Below are positions 23,941-35,383 of a DNA stretch of 64,000 nucleotides, in pieces; position 1 is the first letter of the stretch, and every line of letters starts with the position of its first letter. The notes below the pieces were generated by a model that worked only from the letters and a program-made list of their open reading frames with translations, had not been told where the DNA came from and ran no database searches. Source of the stretch: Lineus longissimus (lineage: Eukaryota > Nemertea > Pilidiophora > Heteronemertea > Lineidae); contig NC_088310.1 of assembly GCF_910592395.1 (NCBI RefSeq), positions 14,641,501 through 14,705,500 of the forward strand. Direction: 5' to 3'. Both the position numbers and the translations under genes were made by a program.

Positions 23941-26240
23941 GAATGAAAAGGCCAGGGGCCATGATTGTGCTCACCGGTATTCAGGTAACAACTTAATTGA
24001 CAATGAATGTTTCTTGAGATATGACTGAGGAAGACTCTGAAGTACTACTAGTATCTGTATCCTAATCATAGGGCACTTCATATCTTCATATGTCATTGCA
24101 GTTAAGAAACATGCCATAATTAGGCTGCCAAACAGCAAATTCACGGCATTTGACCTCTATGACCCTGAAAAGTAGGTCAAACAAAAAACCTGTATAATAT
24201 GTATTGTATCCTTGCTGGGAGTACCAACCATAACAACTTTATCGAATACAAATCACTAATGAGCGAGATATCACACTTTCTAGGTTTTCACTTTTTGCCC
24301 CCTGGCAAGTCGAGAAACAGATCAGACCAAAAGTCAGTGTCAGAGGTATACTGACCTAGGGGGTCTTGTGTACAAAGTTTCAAGCCCATAGCCCTAGCAG
24401 TTACGAAATGTGCCACAGTTACGCTCAAACGGCCAATTTACGCCATTCAACCTCTATGACCTTGAAAAATAAGTCAAATTAAAAACCTCTATGATATGTG
24501 ATATATCCTGGCTGGGAGTACCTAACATAAAAATTTCATCAAAAACAAATCACTGATATGTGAGATATCACACTTTTTGTGTTTTCAGTTTTGGCCCCGA
24601 AATTGGCTGTCAAAGGTCATTAGACCTAGGGGGGTCATGCATAAAAACTTCCAAGTTCATAGCCCTACCAGTTAAGAAATGAGCCACAGTTACACTCAAA
24701 TGGCACATTTACGCCGTTTGACCTCTGTGACCTTGAAAAGTAGGTCAAATCTAAAACACGTATGATATGTGATATACCCTTGCTAGGAGTACCTACCATA
24801 AAAATGTCATCAAAAATGAAATGGCCAGGGCCATTGTGCTCACCTCATGTGGAGGAAAGATGGACGAAGAGCATGGTATTGTAATATCATGTAGTGTTAG
24901 GTTTGATGCAGGTCCAAGCAACAACAATATCCCCAAAATGACCAATTTAGAGTACATTTGACCTCTGTGACCTTGAAAAGTAGGTCAAATAAAAAAAGAC
25001 CCGGGTGACAGATTGAATGCTTGTTAGAATTAGATGTACCTATGATATAAAATTGGTGCCAATCGGGCAAGTAATTAAGGAATAATAGCATTTTGAAGAA
25101 TTTGGATTTGGCCCCCTCCCTGGAGGCCAAACGGCAAATCAGATCACACCAAACTTCGTTACCTGAGATCACCTGACCAAGGGGTACATGTGTACTTAAT
25201 TTGTGATCAATAGTCATTGCGGTTTAGAAACGTGCCATAGTTACGGCCTGACTGCCAATTTACGCCATTTGACCCCTGTGACCTTGAAAAGTAGGTCAAA
25301 TTAAAAATCTGCGTGCCTTATACTGTATGGTGGTTAGATGTACCCATGATATCAAATTGGTGGCAATCGGGCAAGAAGTTAAGGAATAATCACATTTTTA
25401 AATTTTTTTGATTTTGCCCCTGGTGGTCAAGTGGTGAACCATATTGGACCGAACTTCGGTCCCTGAGATCACATGACTAAGGCGTACATGTGTACCAAAT
25501 TTGGGATCAATAGTCATTGCAATTTAGAAACGTGCCATAGTTACATCCTAACTGCCAATTTACGCCATTTGACCTCTGTGACCTTAAAAAGAAGGTCAAA
25601 TCAAAAACCCGTATGATATGTGATGTATCCTTGCTAGGAGTACCTACCATAAAATTTTTATTGAAAACAGATCATTAATAAGAGACATATCACACTTTTT
25701 ATGTTTTCAGATTTGGCCCCCTGGTGGCCAAATCAGGAATCAGGCCGGACTGAAACTTGGTCACCCAGGTGTCATTACATGGGGAATAGCTCCAGTAGTT
25801 ACGAAACGTGCCCTGCTAACAGATGACGACGGACGCCAAGCCAAAGCAGAGAGGTGAGCTGACAAATCACTAATAAGTGAGATATCACACTATTTATGTT
25901 TTCAGCTTTGGCCCCCTGGTGGCCAAGTCAAGAATCAGACCAGACAGAAATTCAGTGTCAAAGGTCATCTGACCTAGCGGGTCATGCATACACAGTTTTG
26001 AGTCCATAGCCCTAGCGGTTAAGAAATGTGCCACTGTTTTTGAAACAGGATATGACGACGACGACGGATGACAGACACTGCGCTATTGTATAGACTCACC
26101 AAAAATGAGCCAAAAATGTACATACACAATTTCTTTAAAAAAATGTGCCACTGTTTTTGAAATAGGATAATACGACGACGACGACGGACGACGGACACTG
26201 CGCTGTTATATCGACTCACCAAAAAGGTGAGCCAAAAAAA
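23941..26240 (+). mobile_element. HINE/pearl-like family P array (outer element)
   Basis: Head GGCCAGGGGCCATGATTGTG plus CTCACC at 23946. The end is a GACGAC tract and GGTGAGCCAAAAAAA at 26240. The body is tandem cores of roughly 300-340 bases, each with ACCTCTGTGACCTTGAAAA, a TGATATGTGATGTATCC block, ATCACACTTTTT and TTTGGCCCCCTGGTGGCC. It is interrupted at 24816-25860 by another family P member. No coding capacity. Confidence 0.7.
24816..25860 (+). mobile_element. HINE/pearl-like family P element nested in another
   Basis: A new head AAATGGCCAGGGCCATTGTG plus CTCACC starts inside a core of the outer element, and GAGGTGAGCT closes it at 25860. The outer core then resumes (ACAAATCACTAATAAGTGAG). 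The closest relative is 43811-44925. Confidence 0.7.
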
Positions 26241-26260
26241 GAGACTGTCTAAACCATCAT

Positions 26261-26887
26261 ATGCGAGTCATTCATGAATCTTTGACCAAGTTACATGGAC
26301 TGAAGACATTAGAACCTGTGCTGGTCTCTCAAAAGGACCTTGAGAAAGAGACGAAAGCGGTAGAAACATACGAACAACGATATACGCACAATTACGAAGA
26401 AATGAATGATCTCGCTGAAGAAGCGGAAATTCCCAAACTGAATAAATACTATGGGAAGTTTCAAACTATGTACAGTGATACAACAAATATGATTGAGAAA
26501 CTTATCGGTACGTATTTTCTACCCGTAGAACCGAGATTGGAGGATAGCAGTGCTGTTATGCAAATAGTGAAGGAATTTTGTGAAACGCAGAGTAAGTTGC
26601 TTACTTCGTTTAATGATATGGCTGCAAGCAAACCAGAGTCATCCAATGTCGAAAATTTGGCAAGACTTCCGAAATTGGATTTGAAGACATTTAGTGGCGG
26701 ATACACCGAAAGGCATGAATTCTTCGACGTTTTTGTGTGTGCAGTGCATCAGCGGAAGAAGTTGGCACCCATACAAAAACTCCAATATCTCAAATTGTGT
26801 TGGAAAGGTGAGGCTCTAAACATCGTAAAACATTTGACTCTGATAGATGTGAACTACAAGCTTGCTATAAGACAATTGAAAATGTGA
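26261..26887 (+). pseudogene. BEL/Pao gag (DUF1759-like) fragment
   Basis: A 208-codon open frame. The C-terminal third (LPKLDLKTFSGGYTERHEFF, then QKLQYLKLCWKGEALNIV and YKLAIRQLK) matches the conserved part of BEL/Pao gag proteins (DUF1759). The first half is charged and predicted helical, as expected for the gag N-terminus. It stops at 26885-26887 before the zinc knuckles, so the element is 3'-truncated where repeat B begins. The first codon is ATG but may not be the original start. Confidence 0.78.
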
Positions 26888-26907
26888 TATTAAAATTTCA
26901 CGCCCTT

Positions 26908-28800
26908 TATGACAGTTTTGAAGGTTTTATTTGAACTGCAGTGAATGAAATAGTTTAGGGATTCTTTTGTCACATCCTCTCTTCAATATCTTCAGTCCTT
27001 TGCCTTTACTCCAATTGTGTTTAAGCAGGAGAGCGCAAAACTACTCTTTCAATATTTTTAGTTTTATACCATTAATGCGTCTGCCTTCCTCTAATGGTGT
27101 TCAAGTTGTTTGGCAAGTCATAATAGTGGATCAGGGTAAACCTACTCTTAAACACTTTAAGTTTGATATCAAACACGGATGACACCTTTCGCTTTAACCA
27201 TCTCCAAGTAGGTTAGTTGGAAATGAAAATTGTTTAGCACAAACCTACTATTCATTATCTTTAGTTCAATACCAAACACGACTATAGGTCATAAAAGTAG
27301 GTCAGTGCAAATCTCTCCTTCATTACCTTGAGTTCAGATTAGTTCTTAGGGATCACGGCCAAAGTCTGCACGTGAATCGGGGCGAAAATTCGCCTGGTCG
27401 AATTTCGCCACACTCATTCGCCTCCAAATCGCTCCCTGCTTTGGCGATTCTATTATGATCAGGCGCAAATTCAGACTAAATGAAAATCGCAGGCGAAAAT
27501 AATAATCGCGCCTAATTCGCTCTCACCAACCATCGGTACGAAGCGAATATTAGGGGCCTACATGTGTAGTAGTATGCGTATTTCGATCATCAGCTGATAG
27601 CAGACCGTACAAAACACAAACTGGAATTCCCGGTCAACCTGACTGCAGTAATCATATACATCACATCTATCCATGAGGAGCTACACAACTTCAGCACAGA
27701 GGTATGAGGTTCTTAGTATTATGGTATGTATTCCGAAGGATTCTGGCGGAATGTACCGAATCATACAGCTAATCATGGTTAGGCTTATGTTTCCGAGTCT
27801 CAGCCAACCAATCAAGATCGTTGTAGTATCCGGTTATCCTAAACAGCGTCCACCAGCGCCCACCAACGTTCACCATGTTTAAAGTCGGGTAAAAGTCATC
27901 AAAATAAAATTTTGTGACCATAAACGTAATATATACCATAAAAAATACATTTCCTGAAAATTACATGCTTATTTCGTTTATGACCATTAGATTTTCTTTG
28001 ATGGCTTTAATGTATGTATGTGTTTAAACCTTGTGGACGCTGTTTAGTATGACCCGATTTGTTTACGTGACTGCACTTTTCCGCCAATAAAACAAGGCGA
28101 AAGTCGTTGCAAAATCGTTCCGAATATCGGACAAGCATGCAAGAGCCACCAATTTCGTAAAATCGCTCCATTATCGCCTGGAGCGATTTTTGGAGCGAAA
28201 TCGAAGAATAGGCGCGAATTTCGCATCTGACATTCCGGCGATTTCATATTATCGCCTCACATTCGCCGGTCGATTTTCGGACAGATTTCGCAGGCGAAAT
28301 ACTGTAGGGTGAATTTCGCCGGCGAATATCGAGTGCTAGTTTGGACGTGATCCTTACGACACTGCCCTATTCCCTCCCAAAGGGCTACAATGCAGTCTCT
28401 AGATTGTGACATGAGGCATGATGCCGTCTCTTACATCACCCTCTACTCTCATATCAATCAAGCTACAATGCGGTCCCACACTTGATTGTGACATGAGGCA
28501 TGATGCCGTCTCTAACATCACCCTCTACTCTTAGATCAATCAGGCTACAACAAAGTCTTACTTGATTGTGACATCAGGCATGATAACGTCTCTTACATCA
28601 CGCTCTTCACTTATATTGATCAGGCTACAATATGGTCACTTACTTGATTGTGACATCACCCTCTTGTCTCATATCATTCAGGCAACAATGCGGTCTCTTA
28701 CTTGATTGTGACATGAGGCATACCCCTTGCCTGACCTCTTCTGAAAAGGTGCTTGACTTTCAGTTGCAAGTTGCAGGAAATTTTAATGCAGAAACAATTT
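26908..28800 (+). repeat. Dispersed repeat B, copy split by a MITE
   Basis: Left piece 26908-27348 and right piece 28354-28800 together align with 12625-13580. The right piece carries the same ~80-bp minisatellite. Confidence 0.7.
27349..28353. mobile_element. Harbinger-like MITE with CGAAATTCGCC words (1005 bp)
   Basis: Imperfect terminal inverted repeats, GGATCACGGCCAAAGT on the left and GGATCACGTCCAAACT on the complementary right, are flanked by TTA on both sides (27346-27348, 28354-28356). Comparison with the uninterrupted repeat B copy at about 13071-13090 shows the empty site. Both ends are rich in GGCGAA/TTCGCC words like the 21200 element, though the outermost bases differ. Confidence 0.8.
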
Positions 28801-29172
28801 GGGTTTCCTAGTAATACGATTATTTCATTCTGCTGATTGGGAAGAATATTTTGCAACACCGTTTTGTGTATAAAATGTACTATGGCGTTCATGTGTGTTT
28901 TGATCTTCGACTTCAACTCAATGACTGAGCAAATTTAAAAAGAGAGAAAGCCAAAAACGGTAACACTTCCTATGTGAACAAGCTACAGGAGTCATTCTAT
29001 ACTATGCCTTTTCAAATAACAGTTGTCATGGCCAATTATACCTAGCAAATCAAGAGAAAATAAAGAGAAAACTCACCCTGGTTTTCTGTCAAAACGTCTA
29101 CCTAGATGAACTGAGCGCATGAATCTGGGTTTCTCTACGTGTCTTTTATCGGCAATATTTTATAAGAATTAA
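28801..29172 (+). repeat. Dispersed repeat C, left piece of split copy
   Basis: Matches the 19270-19660 sequence up to the TTAA at 29169-29172, where the 4.3-kb insertion starts. Confidence 0.65.
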
Positions 29173-29269
29173 CTCTTTCACTGCCAATAACGTTTTAAAA
29201 CGTACTTGAAAATAAGTCGCAAAATGTAAGAGAATTTCTTTAGCGCTCGAACTATGCAAAGCATATTTT

Positions 29270-30700
29270 CGAGCGCTTTACAATGCAAAACACTCCCTAA
29301 AAAGATGACACTTAAGGAGTGCTTTGAATTGGCCAATGTTCCTTGCCAACCATATGTTACATAGTAGATTGTTCCATAGCTTGGGGGCAGCCGAGCAAAA
29401 CACCCGGTCACCAAAAGTTACGCAGCACGTAGCTGGTACCACAAGTAGTGAATCTGAGTCGCTACAGAGTCTGCGAGTAGACAATGGTTGCCTGACTTTG
29501 ACCATATCAACCAGGTACTGAGGGCATTACCCTGGAGGGCCTTAAATAATAGAAGGAGGACCTTGAAGGTTATCCTGTACTTAAGAGGAAGCCAGTGTAG
29601 ATGCGCCAGCACCGGGGTGATGTGGTCAAAGCGAGGCACAAGACATACAACCCTCGCAGCAGCATTTAAAACCCTCTGCATCATACTACACTGCTTGTCA
29701 GTAATGCCATATAGAACAGCATTACAATAGTCAAGATGGGCAGTTACGAAAGCATGAACAAGAATCTTGGTGGTGTCCTCAGTAAGAAATTTTCGAATTT
29801 TTCTGATGTTATAAAGTCCACGAAAGGCCTTTGAGCACACTTTGCCCACATGGGTTTCCATATTCATATTGGAATCAAACCATACGCCGAGATTTCTAAC
29901 ACATTTGACAGGGCTCACATCAGTCACACCAACTTCAATTGAGTCAATGTTGACTTTGAGTAATTGTTGGCGGGAACCAATGATGATAAACTCAGTTTCC
30001 ACATCGTTGATCAACAGTTTGTTGGTGATAAGCCAAGCCAAGCCCTCACATCACGAACGCAGTTCTCGATCTCCTTCACCGCGTCACTGACCTCGAAAGG
30101 GGGAGAAAAGATAGATATAACTGATATCATCAGAATATCCATGAGCATCCGGTAGATGTCGGGATATCACATGATAGAGGCGCGAAACGTAGAACAAGAA
30201 TAAAATTGGCCCAAGGCAGCTCACTTGAGGAACACCACATTTGAGGTCAAAGTTGCTAGAGACTGAGTCATTGATAACAATCCGTTGTTTCCGACTGTTG
30301 AGATATGAATCCATCCATTCGAGGCAAGACCCAGATATTCCGAAATCCATGTTCATGGTTTCAAGGAGAATAGTGGTATCAACAGTATCAAAAGCCGCAC
30401 TGAGGTCAAGCATCACAAGCAAGCACACTTCCTACTTATCCATCCCCATCAGAATGTCACTCTGCACTTTAACCAACGCCGTCTCAGTTGAGTGGTACTA
30501 CCGATAGGCTGATTGTGATATAGGCAGTGCAGAATGCAAGGTGCTGTGTGACATGAGTTGTCCGACAACAGCCTTTTCTGTCAACTTTGACATGAACGAC
30601 AGTTTGCTCACTGGTCTGTAGTTGGGAAAAACCAGGTCAAGACCTGGCTTTTTCAGAAGTGGCGACACAAGTGCACATTTCCACTGACTCGGCACAGAGC
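29270..30700 (-). pseudogene. LINE (CR1/L2-like) reverse transcriptase, 5'-truncated
   Basis: On the minus strand the RT domain runs from [17 protein letters not shown] and [18 protein letters not shown] through MLDLSAAFDTVDT and the palm motif YSDDISYIY (normally YADD). It continues to LGVWFDSNMNMETHV, LDYCNAVLYGI and the C-terminal LHWLPLKYRITFKVL and FGDRVFCSAAPKLWN. Stops near 30505 and 30430 and frame changes near 30090 and 29420 disable it. The endonuclease half is missing. Domain order and tail resemble CR1/L2-group LINEs, as at 12170. Confidence 0.82.
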
Positions 30701-30811
30701 CATAATCAAGCGAGAGGTTTAGTGGGGTCCACCTAATGCAGAAGGCACCAGTTTCCCTAACTAAAAGGGTAACATTAACAAAATGCTCTACCCAACTCTA
30801 TTATTGCCTAA

Positions 30812-31500
30812 AGGCCTGTGTACACTAGTAAAATATTAGCAACATTTTAAAAACATTTCCAGTTGCAACAAATGTTGCAAAAATGTTGCGTAGTGTGTGC
30901 AGAGCAAAACGCGTCTTACAACATGTTGTAAAATTGTTGCAAATTAAATGCAATGTAATTCTTTGTTGCATGTTGTAAAAATGTTGCAAACTCTTCAGCC
31001 AATCAGAAATAGGATTTGCGTCATGTGATCTACCTGAGGTCATGTGACTTGAACAAGAAGCAGGTATAGCAACTCTCAAGTGAGTGTCTTGCTTCGTAGG
31101 GTGATGAAACCTTTTCTAGAAGTTTCATCCATTCGCAGGAAGTTTTTGTATGACGGCTTGACAGTCAGCCGCAACTCCTTTAACAGGCAGTGGTATGCCC
31201 CATGATCCACCCCCATTTTGATCCAGGGCCTGGTCCATATTCTCTTTGGTTATTTCGCCGCCTCTTCCTTCTCTCAACAATGACAGCTAAAATTGCTGCA
31301 GAAGCACTCAAAACACATCTTCTCTCCTTGGAATCATCCCACTAAAAAGTTTGCAAAAATTTACCAACATGTTGTAAAAATGTTGCTAATTTGTTGCAAT
31401 TTTGTTGCTAGTGTACACAGGGCCTTGAAGGGCTTGTTGCAAAATTGTTGTAAAAATGTTGGTAAAATGTTGCCAATATTTTACTAGTGTACACCCTGCT
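30812..31500. mobile_element. Harbinger-like MITE with TTGCAACA words (689 bp)
   Basis: Long imperfect terminal inverted repeats share GTGTACACTAGTAAAATATT and then GCAACATTTT, flanked by TAA on both sides (30809-30811, 31501-31503). Internal arrays of TGTTGCAA and AAATGTTGC words occur in both orientations. There is no transposase. Confidence 0.8.
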
Positions 31501-31503
31501 TAA

Positions 31504-32640
31504 GTCAAGTGAAACTCTTAACAAACCTTAGCAGAATGCCACCATTGAAATGTTGATAGCACGTAAAAACTTTAAACAGATAGACTTGATTTTTTTAACC
31601 AACTGCCACATGCGGTTTTCTTTATTTAGTCAATTTTGAGGTAAGTATTACAGAATGAAATACTTGAATACTAGAATTGACTGGCTCTTCTGATTATTGC
31701 ACTGGTGAACACCGAAGTCGATGGGATGTGCAAAGTCACAGCTCGATCCTCTCTCTTGGTCATCTGTGATGTCACCAAATATGTTCAATGCAGCTGCAGA
31801 TCATTCCTGCAAAACATGATGAGGAGATAACATTTTAATTTTGATAGATAGCTAAGCTAGCCAAGTTTTATATCAAATACAAGGCCAACAACAACTGATC
31901 AAGGAAGTTCATTGATATGATTGAGAATACATTGTGATAAGAGTGACGAATTGGCCCCGTTTGAAGCATTGTGCTATGTACAGTGTGCATGTGTCAGTGT
32001 GTATCAGCTATTGCATTTATTGTTTGTTGACATTTCAAATCGCCGGAGTCGATCCTCAATTACACTGTTTATGTATATTGGCAACCTTACCCGATGATAT
32101 CAGAACGATGTTTATTATTGTCTTGCTTATTCACATTAGTTCTGCTATGTGACAAGAGTTATTTGTTGAGTAATCCATGATTTAAAGCAGGACTTTGACA
32201 TCGTTTCACAGACCAAGCTGCATTTCGCAGATCGTTTTTCAACGATCGTCGACGAACTATTTCAAATTAATCACATCCAATTAAACAATCCAAGCCTTCC
32301 CTAATGTCATCAACATGCAATGACACAAGCAGCCAAATATTATCGCCTATGAAATTGTGAATTTAATGAGAACTTACCTCTGAATTGACAGAACGCGATC
32401 TAGTCCATAGCATGGTCTCCTCACGTCTGAACTGCGCAGACTCCGAGACGTGACGTTCGCTGCACTTGTGATTGCACTTGGGATAACTCGCGCGAAATTT
32501 AAAATGCTCTTCTTGGGGGGTGCTCACTAAATTGCGTCAGTAACACCACCTGGTGAGAAATTCATGAACCACGCCTATTGATAATGAAAGAGAAAGCTTT
32601 CCTCGATAAGATTAGATTTGATTCATGATCCCCAACTTAA
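31504..32640. other. No gene recognised
   Basis: Interior of the piggyBac-type insertion. A donor-like GAGGTAAGTT near 32375 and an acceptor-like TTTTGCAG near 31812 exist on the minus strand, but the joined frame stops at once. Confidence 0.35.
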
Positions 32641-32802
32641 AGAATTAGGAGAAATCAGCTGCTGGAAAAGTTTTTGGAAAATTTGGAAACCGCTCATCCT
32701 GCCGGACCCACATTTGGTCTATTCAGGAGTCCTGAAGGGTCTCAACGCCTCAGAGGGAAAATATATCGCCTATCTGCCATAGTTTTGAAACGTGCCTGTT
32801 TA

Positions 32803-32833
<31 letters not shown>

Positions 32834-32890
32834 GACATTCATTCTACCATTTACTCATATGAATAGCTCAGCTTGTCAGCTGAGCTAAAA
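32641..32890 (+). repeat. HINE/pearl-like family A 3' fragment
   Basis: (ACAG)n tract at 32806-32830, then CAGCTTGTCAGCTGAGCTAAAAA ending. The 5' head is missing and the left border is approximate. Confidence 0.5.
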
Positions 32891-33088
32891 ACTCACTGAA
32901 ATCGGTTGGTAAGTTCTACTGGGTCATCATGAGCAGGAAGCGTTGTATCCTGCCTCTGCTTGCATAATGAATTGACCACACGGAAGAGTTTCTTTGTTAA
33001 ATTGCTAATAACGTTATCTCAGTGTTTCCATCTACTCATCAAAAAATAAACCAAACTATTGATTCTACATTGATTTAAACTTCCCGCC

Positions 33089-33412
33089 ATGTCTTCCGAA
33101 GTGTTCTCGGAAGCATTCCGTTCAATCTCGTCCCCAGGAAGTGGGTATTTCAAGTCAGGTGAATTGGTGAAGATAGACCGATTTTAGATCAATTTCCGTG
33201 ATCAGCCTGATTCTGATGGTGATAATGACCAGGCAGTCTGGGGTAATGATCTAAATAGTAGTGACAATGACTCAAGTGATGCTGGGTAGGGAGCGCAGCC
33301 TGCTGCAGGTGAGAATCAAGCTGCACGTGCCCGAGGGCATGGTCGAGGGCGCCAAAGAGGGCCCCCAGCTCCTGCTACACAAAAGTGGTAAAAATGGCAA
33401 AAATGCTGGCAA
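33089..33412 (+). pseudogene. Possible piggyBac transposase acidic N-terminus
   Basis: A reading frame from ATG at 33089 (preceded by CCGCC) encodes DQPDSDGDNDQAVWGNDL, then SSDNDSSDAG and an Arg/Gly-rich HGRGRQRGP stretch. It is interrupted by two TAG codons. Asp/Ser-rich N-termini are usual in piggyBac transposases, and the frame lies about 40 bases from the right terminal repeat of a piggyBac-type element. The catalytic domain is absent. Composition is the only direct evidence, so other proteins are possible. Confidence 0.35.
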
Positions 33413-33453
33413 GAAGGGGGAATTACTTTAAAATAGGGCTGGCAGTGAAAGAG

Positions 33454-33940
33454 TTCAACTAAATTACCAAACAAAACGACATGTTGACATTCAGAATCAA
33501 AATATAGGGAAATACCACTTTCTAACTGCTTGTTATGAAAAATTTAGATTAGAACTATGTTTTGAAATGAATGTACACACTCTATATAGATTCACAAAAT
33601 GGCCATCACATTATCAGCCTCGGCTGCAGTGCCTTATGTGCAGCGCGTTCAGTACATTACAGAGACAAGTATAATCGAGGCTGTTTTGCCAGTTTTGACC
33701 AGATGAAAATTTCTAGCTTAAAATCGGCCAGTTACTGCCAATTACAGGGCGTTTACTCGTTCTGCTGTGAATAGCTATAATCCTATCGAAACAAGAGTTC
33801 AAAATTTTGGTATCCTGACACATTTCCTTGCCCAGCTACAGCAAATTCTGATGAAAATGCAACTATTTTGCTCGAACTACTTGCAGCCAGCTCCAGTACA
33901 AACCATAAGCTGCAAAGCCAGCGTAGCTAAAAAGGTTAAT
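33454..33940 (+). repeat. Dispersed repeat C, right piece of split copy
   Basis: Continues repeat C (ACAAAACGACATGTTGA and onward) to CCAGCGTAGCTAAAAA, matching 19650-20146. Confidence 0.65.
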
Positions 33941-34906
33941 GTGGTTGATACATGTAGATTAACAATCACACAACACTCAGAAGCTTCAATGGTAATCATT
34001 AAATGATGATAACTTAATTATTGATATAGAAAACTACAAAGACCAAAGTGAGTGCATGTATGACAAAAAACTATTACTGAAACATTCTTTACAAAATCAC
34101 TCCAAAAGAACCCCATGGGAGTGACTGAAAGCTCCCGTGGATATTTCTCACGACAGGCCCTGCAACACACGACCCGAAAAAAATTCATAGTATTGTTCGA
34201 TAAAATACATAGTACGAGCTGATAGAAATTGAAGTTCAAGTACGATTCGGTCTTGCCCGAGTGTCGTCTGAATACTGCACGACGCCATGAAATGAAACGA
34301 TACTAACCAGCACAGGCTTCAAGTGAAAACATGCCATAACTATATATGTGTCAAACATGATAATTGTTGACTGAGGCTGAATATAAGTGCTAATGTTTAC
34401 GGACAAGTATGAAGCTTCACAAAACGTACCCATTCTGCCCTGCTGTCAAGAAAGTGGATGTCAACTTTCCAGTAAATTCTTCATGGTGAACAAACTTCAA
34501 TTTCCCGCGGAATTACATCAGACAGAAGGAACCAATCAAAACTGGGAACATATGATGATTGGTCATTTTGAAGTACGAAAGGATACAATACGATACAACA
34601 GCAGCCGATGATTTAATTTTTTGATCAGGAATCGGCAGACAATATGTAGATGACGATCCGAGATAAATTCAGGTACGGTCCGAAATTAAACATGAACCGA
34701 AAAAAAATATCAAGAACGACCCGCAATTATGACGATACAAGCCAATGGGATTTAGGTACAGTGCTAGGACACGATCACGGTACGTTTCGACAACAGTACG
34801 ACACGATACTTAGTTCTGTTACTAGCTGAAAAACCTAAAACATCTTTGTACTCAAAATAAAGAAAATGGGTTTATAGCATTTTGCCATTAAATTGCATAT
34901 TCATAC
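33941..34906 (-). other. Probable intron of the UBR1/2 gene
   Basis: No coding signal. ACGATAC-type words recur at 34560-34810. The next UBR1/2 exon expected downstream on the minus strand was not found in the window. Confidence 0.4.
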
Positions 34907-35129
34907 CTTTCCAAAGGTTTGTGTCAAGGAGGAGCATCCTTTCCATCACTGATTGTCCATCCTTCACTTCCAAGGCAACACGGCAAAAGAGATTCCGGAG
35001 ACCATCAGCCTTCGAGGTGATATCTTGTAACCAAGCAAGTAACTTAACCGCAAACAGCTGATGAGAGACAATTGAAGACCTCATAACGAGTACCTTGAGA
35101 CGTTTTCCACCTTGTCGAGTTGTTGTTCT
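34907..35129 (-). CDS. ubr1/2: UBR1/UBR2-type E3 ligase, exon 3 of 3 seen
   Basis: A 223-nt exon follows acceptor TTGCTTCAG and precedes donor AAAG/GTATGA, entering in phase 0 and leaving with one extra base. It encodes a segment with KVLVMRSSIVSHQLFAVKLL, then GLRNLFCRVAL and LLLDTNLWKG. In UBR1/UBR2 N-recognins this block directly follows the ClpS-like N-domain and leads into the helical scaffold. These cytosolic/nuclear ligases bind destabilising protein N-termini and ubiquitinate the proteins. The exon shows no stops, unlike every transposon around it. The call comes from remembered family conservation, and UBR1 versus UBR2 cannot be resolved. Confidence 0.82.
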
Positions 35130-35383
35130 CTGAAGCAAACATAGAAAACAAGCATTAATCTAAGAACTTATCTTAACTTATCTTCTTCCAAAGTCAGACA
35201 TGTCAGAGGAGAACCCAATCTAATTTGATGTTGGTTGTCTCAGCCTTGTTGATTCAATTGCAAAGAAAGGGACCACTATTTTTATAAATGTTTGGTTAAT
35301 GACTACAGGTTTTTCCGGTGGCTTCTTCATACTTAAGATCTTTCCTAAATATTCAGGCTTTTAGAAGTTTTTCAAAAATCTCT

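Larger units (their letters stand above)
29173..33453. mobile_element. piggyBac-type composite insertion (4281 bp)
   Basis: Perfect 13-base inverted repeats CTCTTTCACTGCC (29173-29185) and its complement (33441-33453) are flanked by TTAA on the left and a drifted TTCAA on the right. A perfect subterminal palindrome ACGTTTTAAAACGT lies at 29190-29203. The uninterrupted copy at 19650 shows the empty site. Inside are a LINE, a Harbinger-like MITE, a HINE 3' end and a possible transposase N-terminus. No DDE core is visible. Confidence 0.75.

Noticed and set aside
31811-32374. Possible intron on the minus strand (GAGGTAAGTT ... TTTTGCAG)
   Set aside because: The joined frame stops within two codons. 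Could be non-coding but unsupported.
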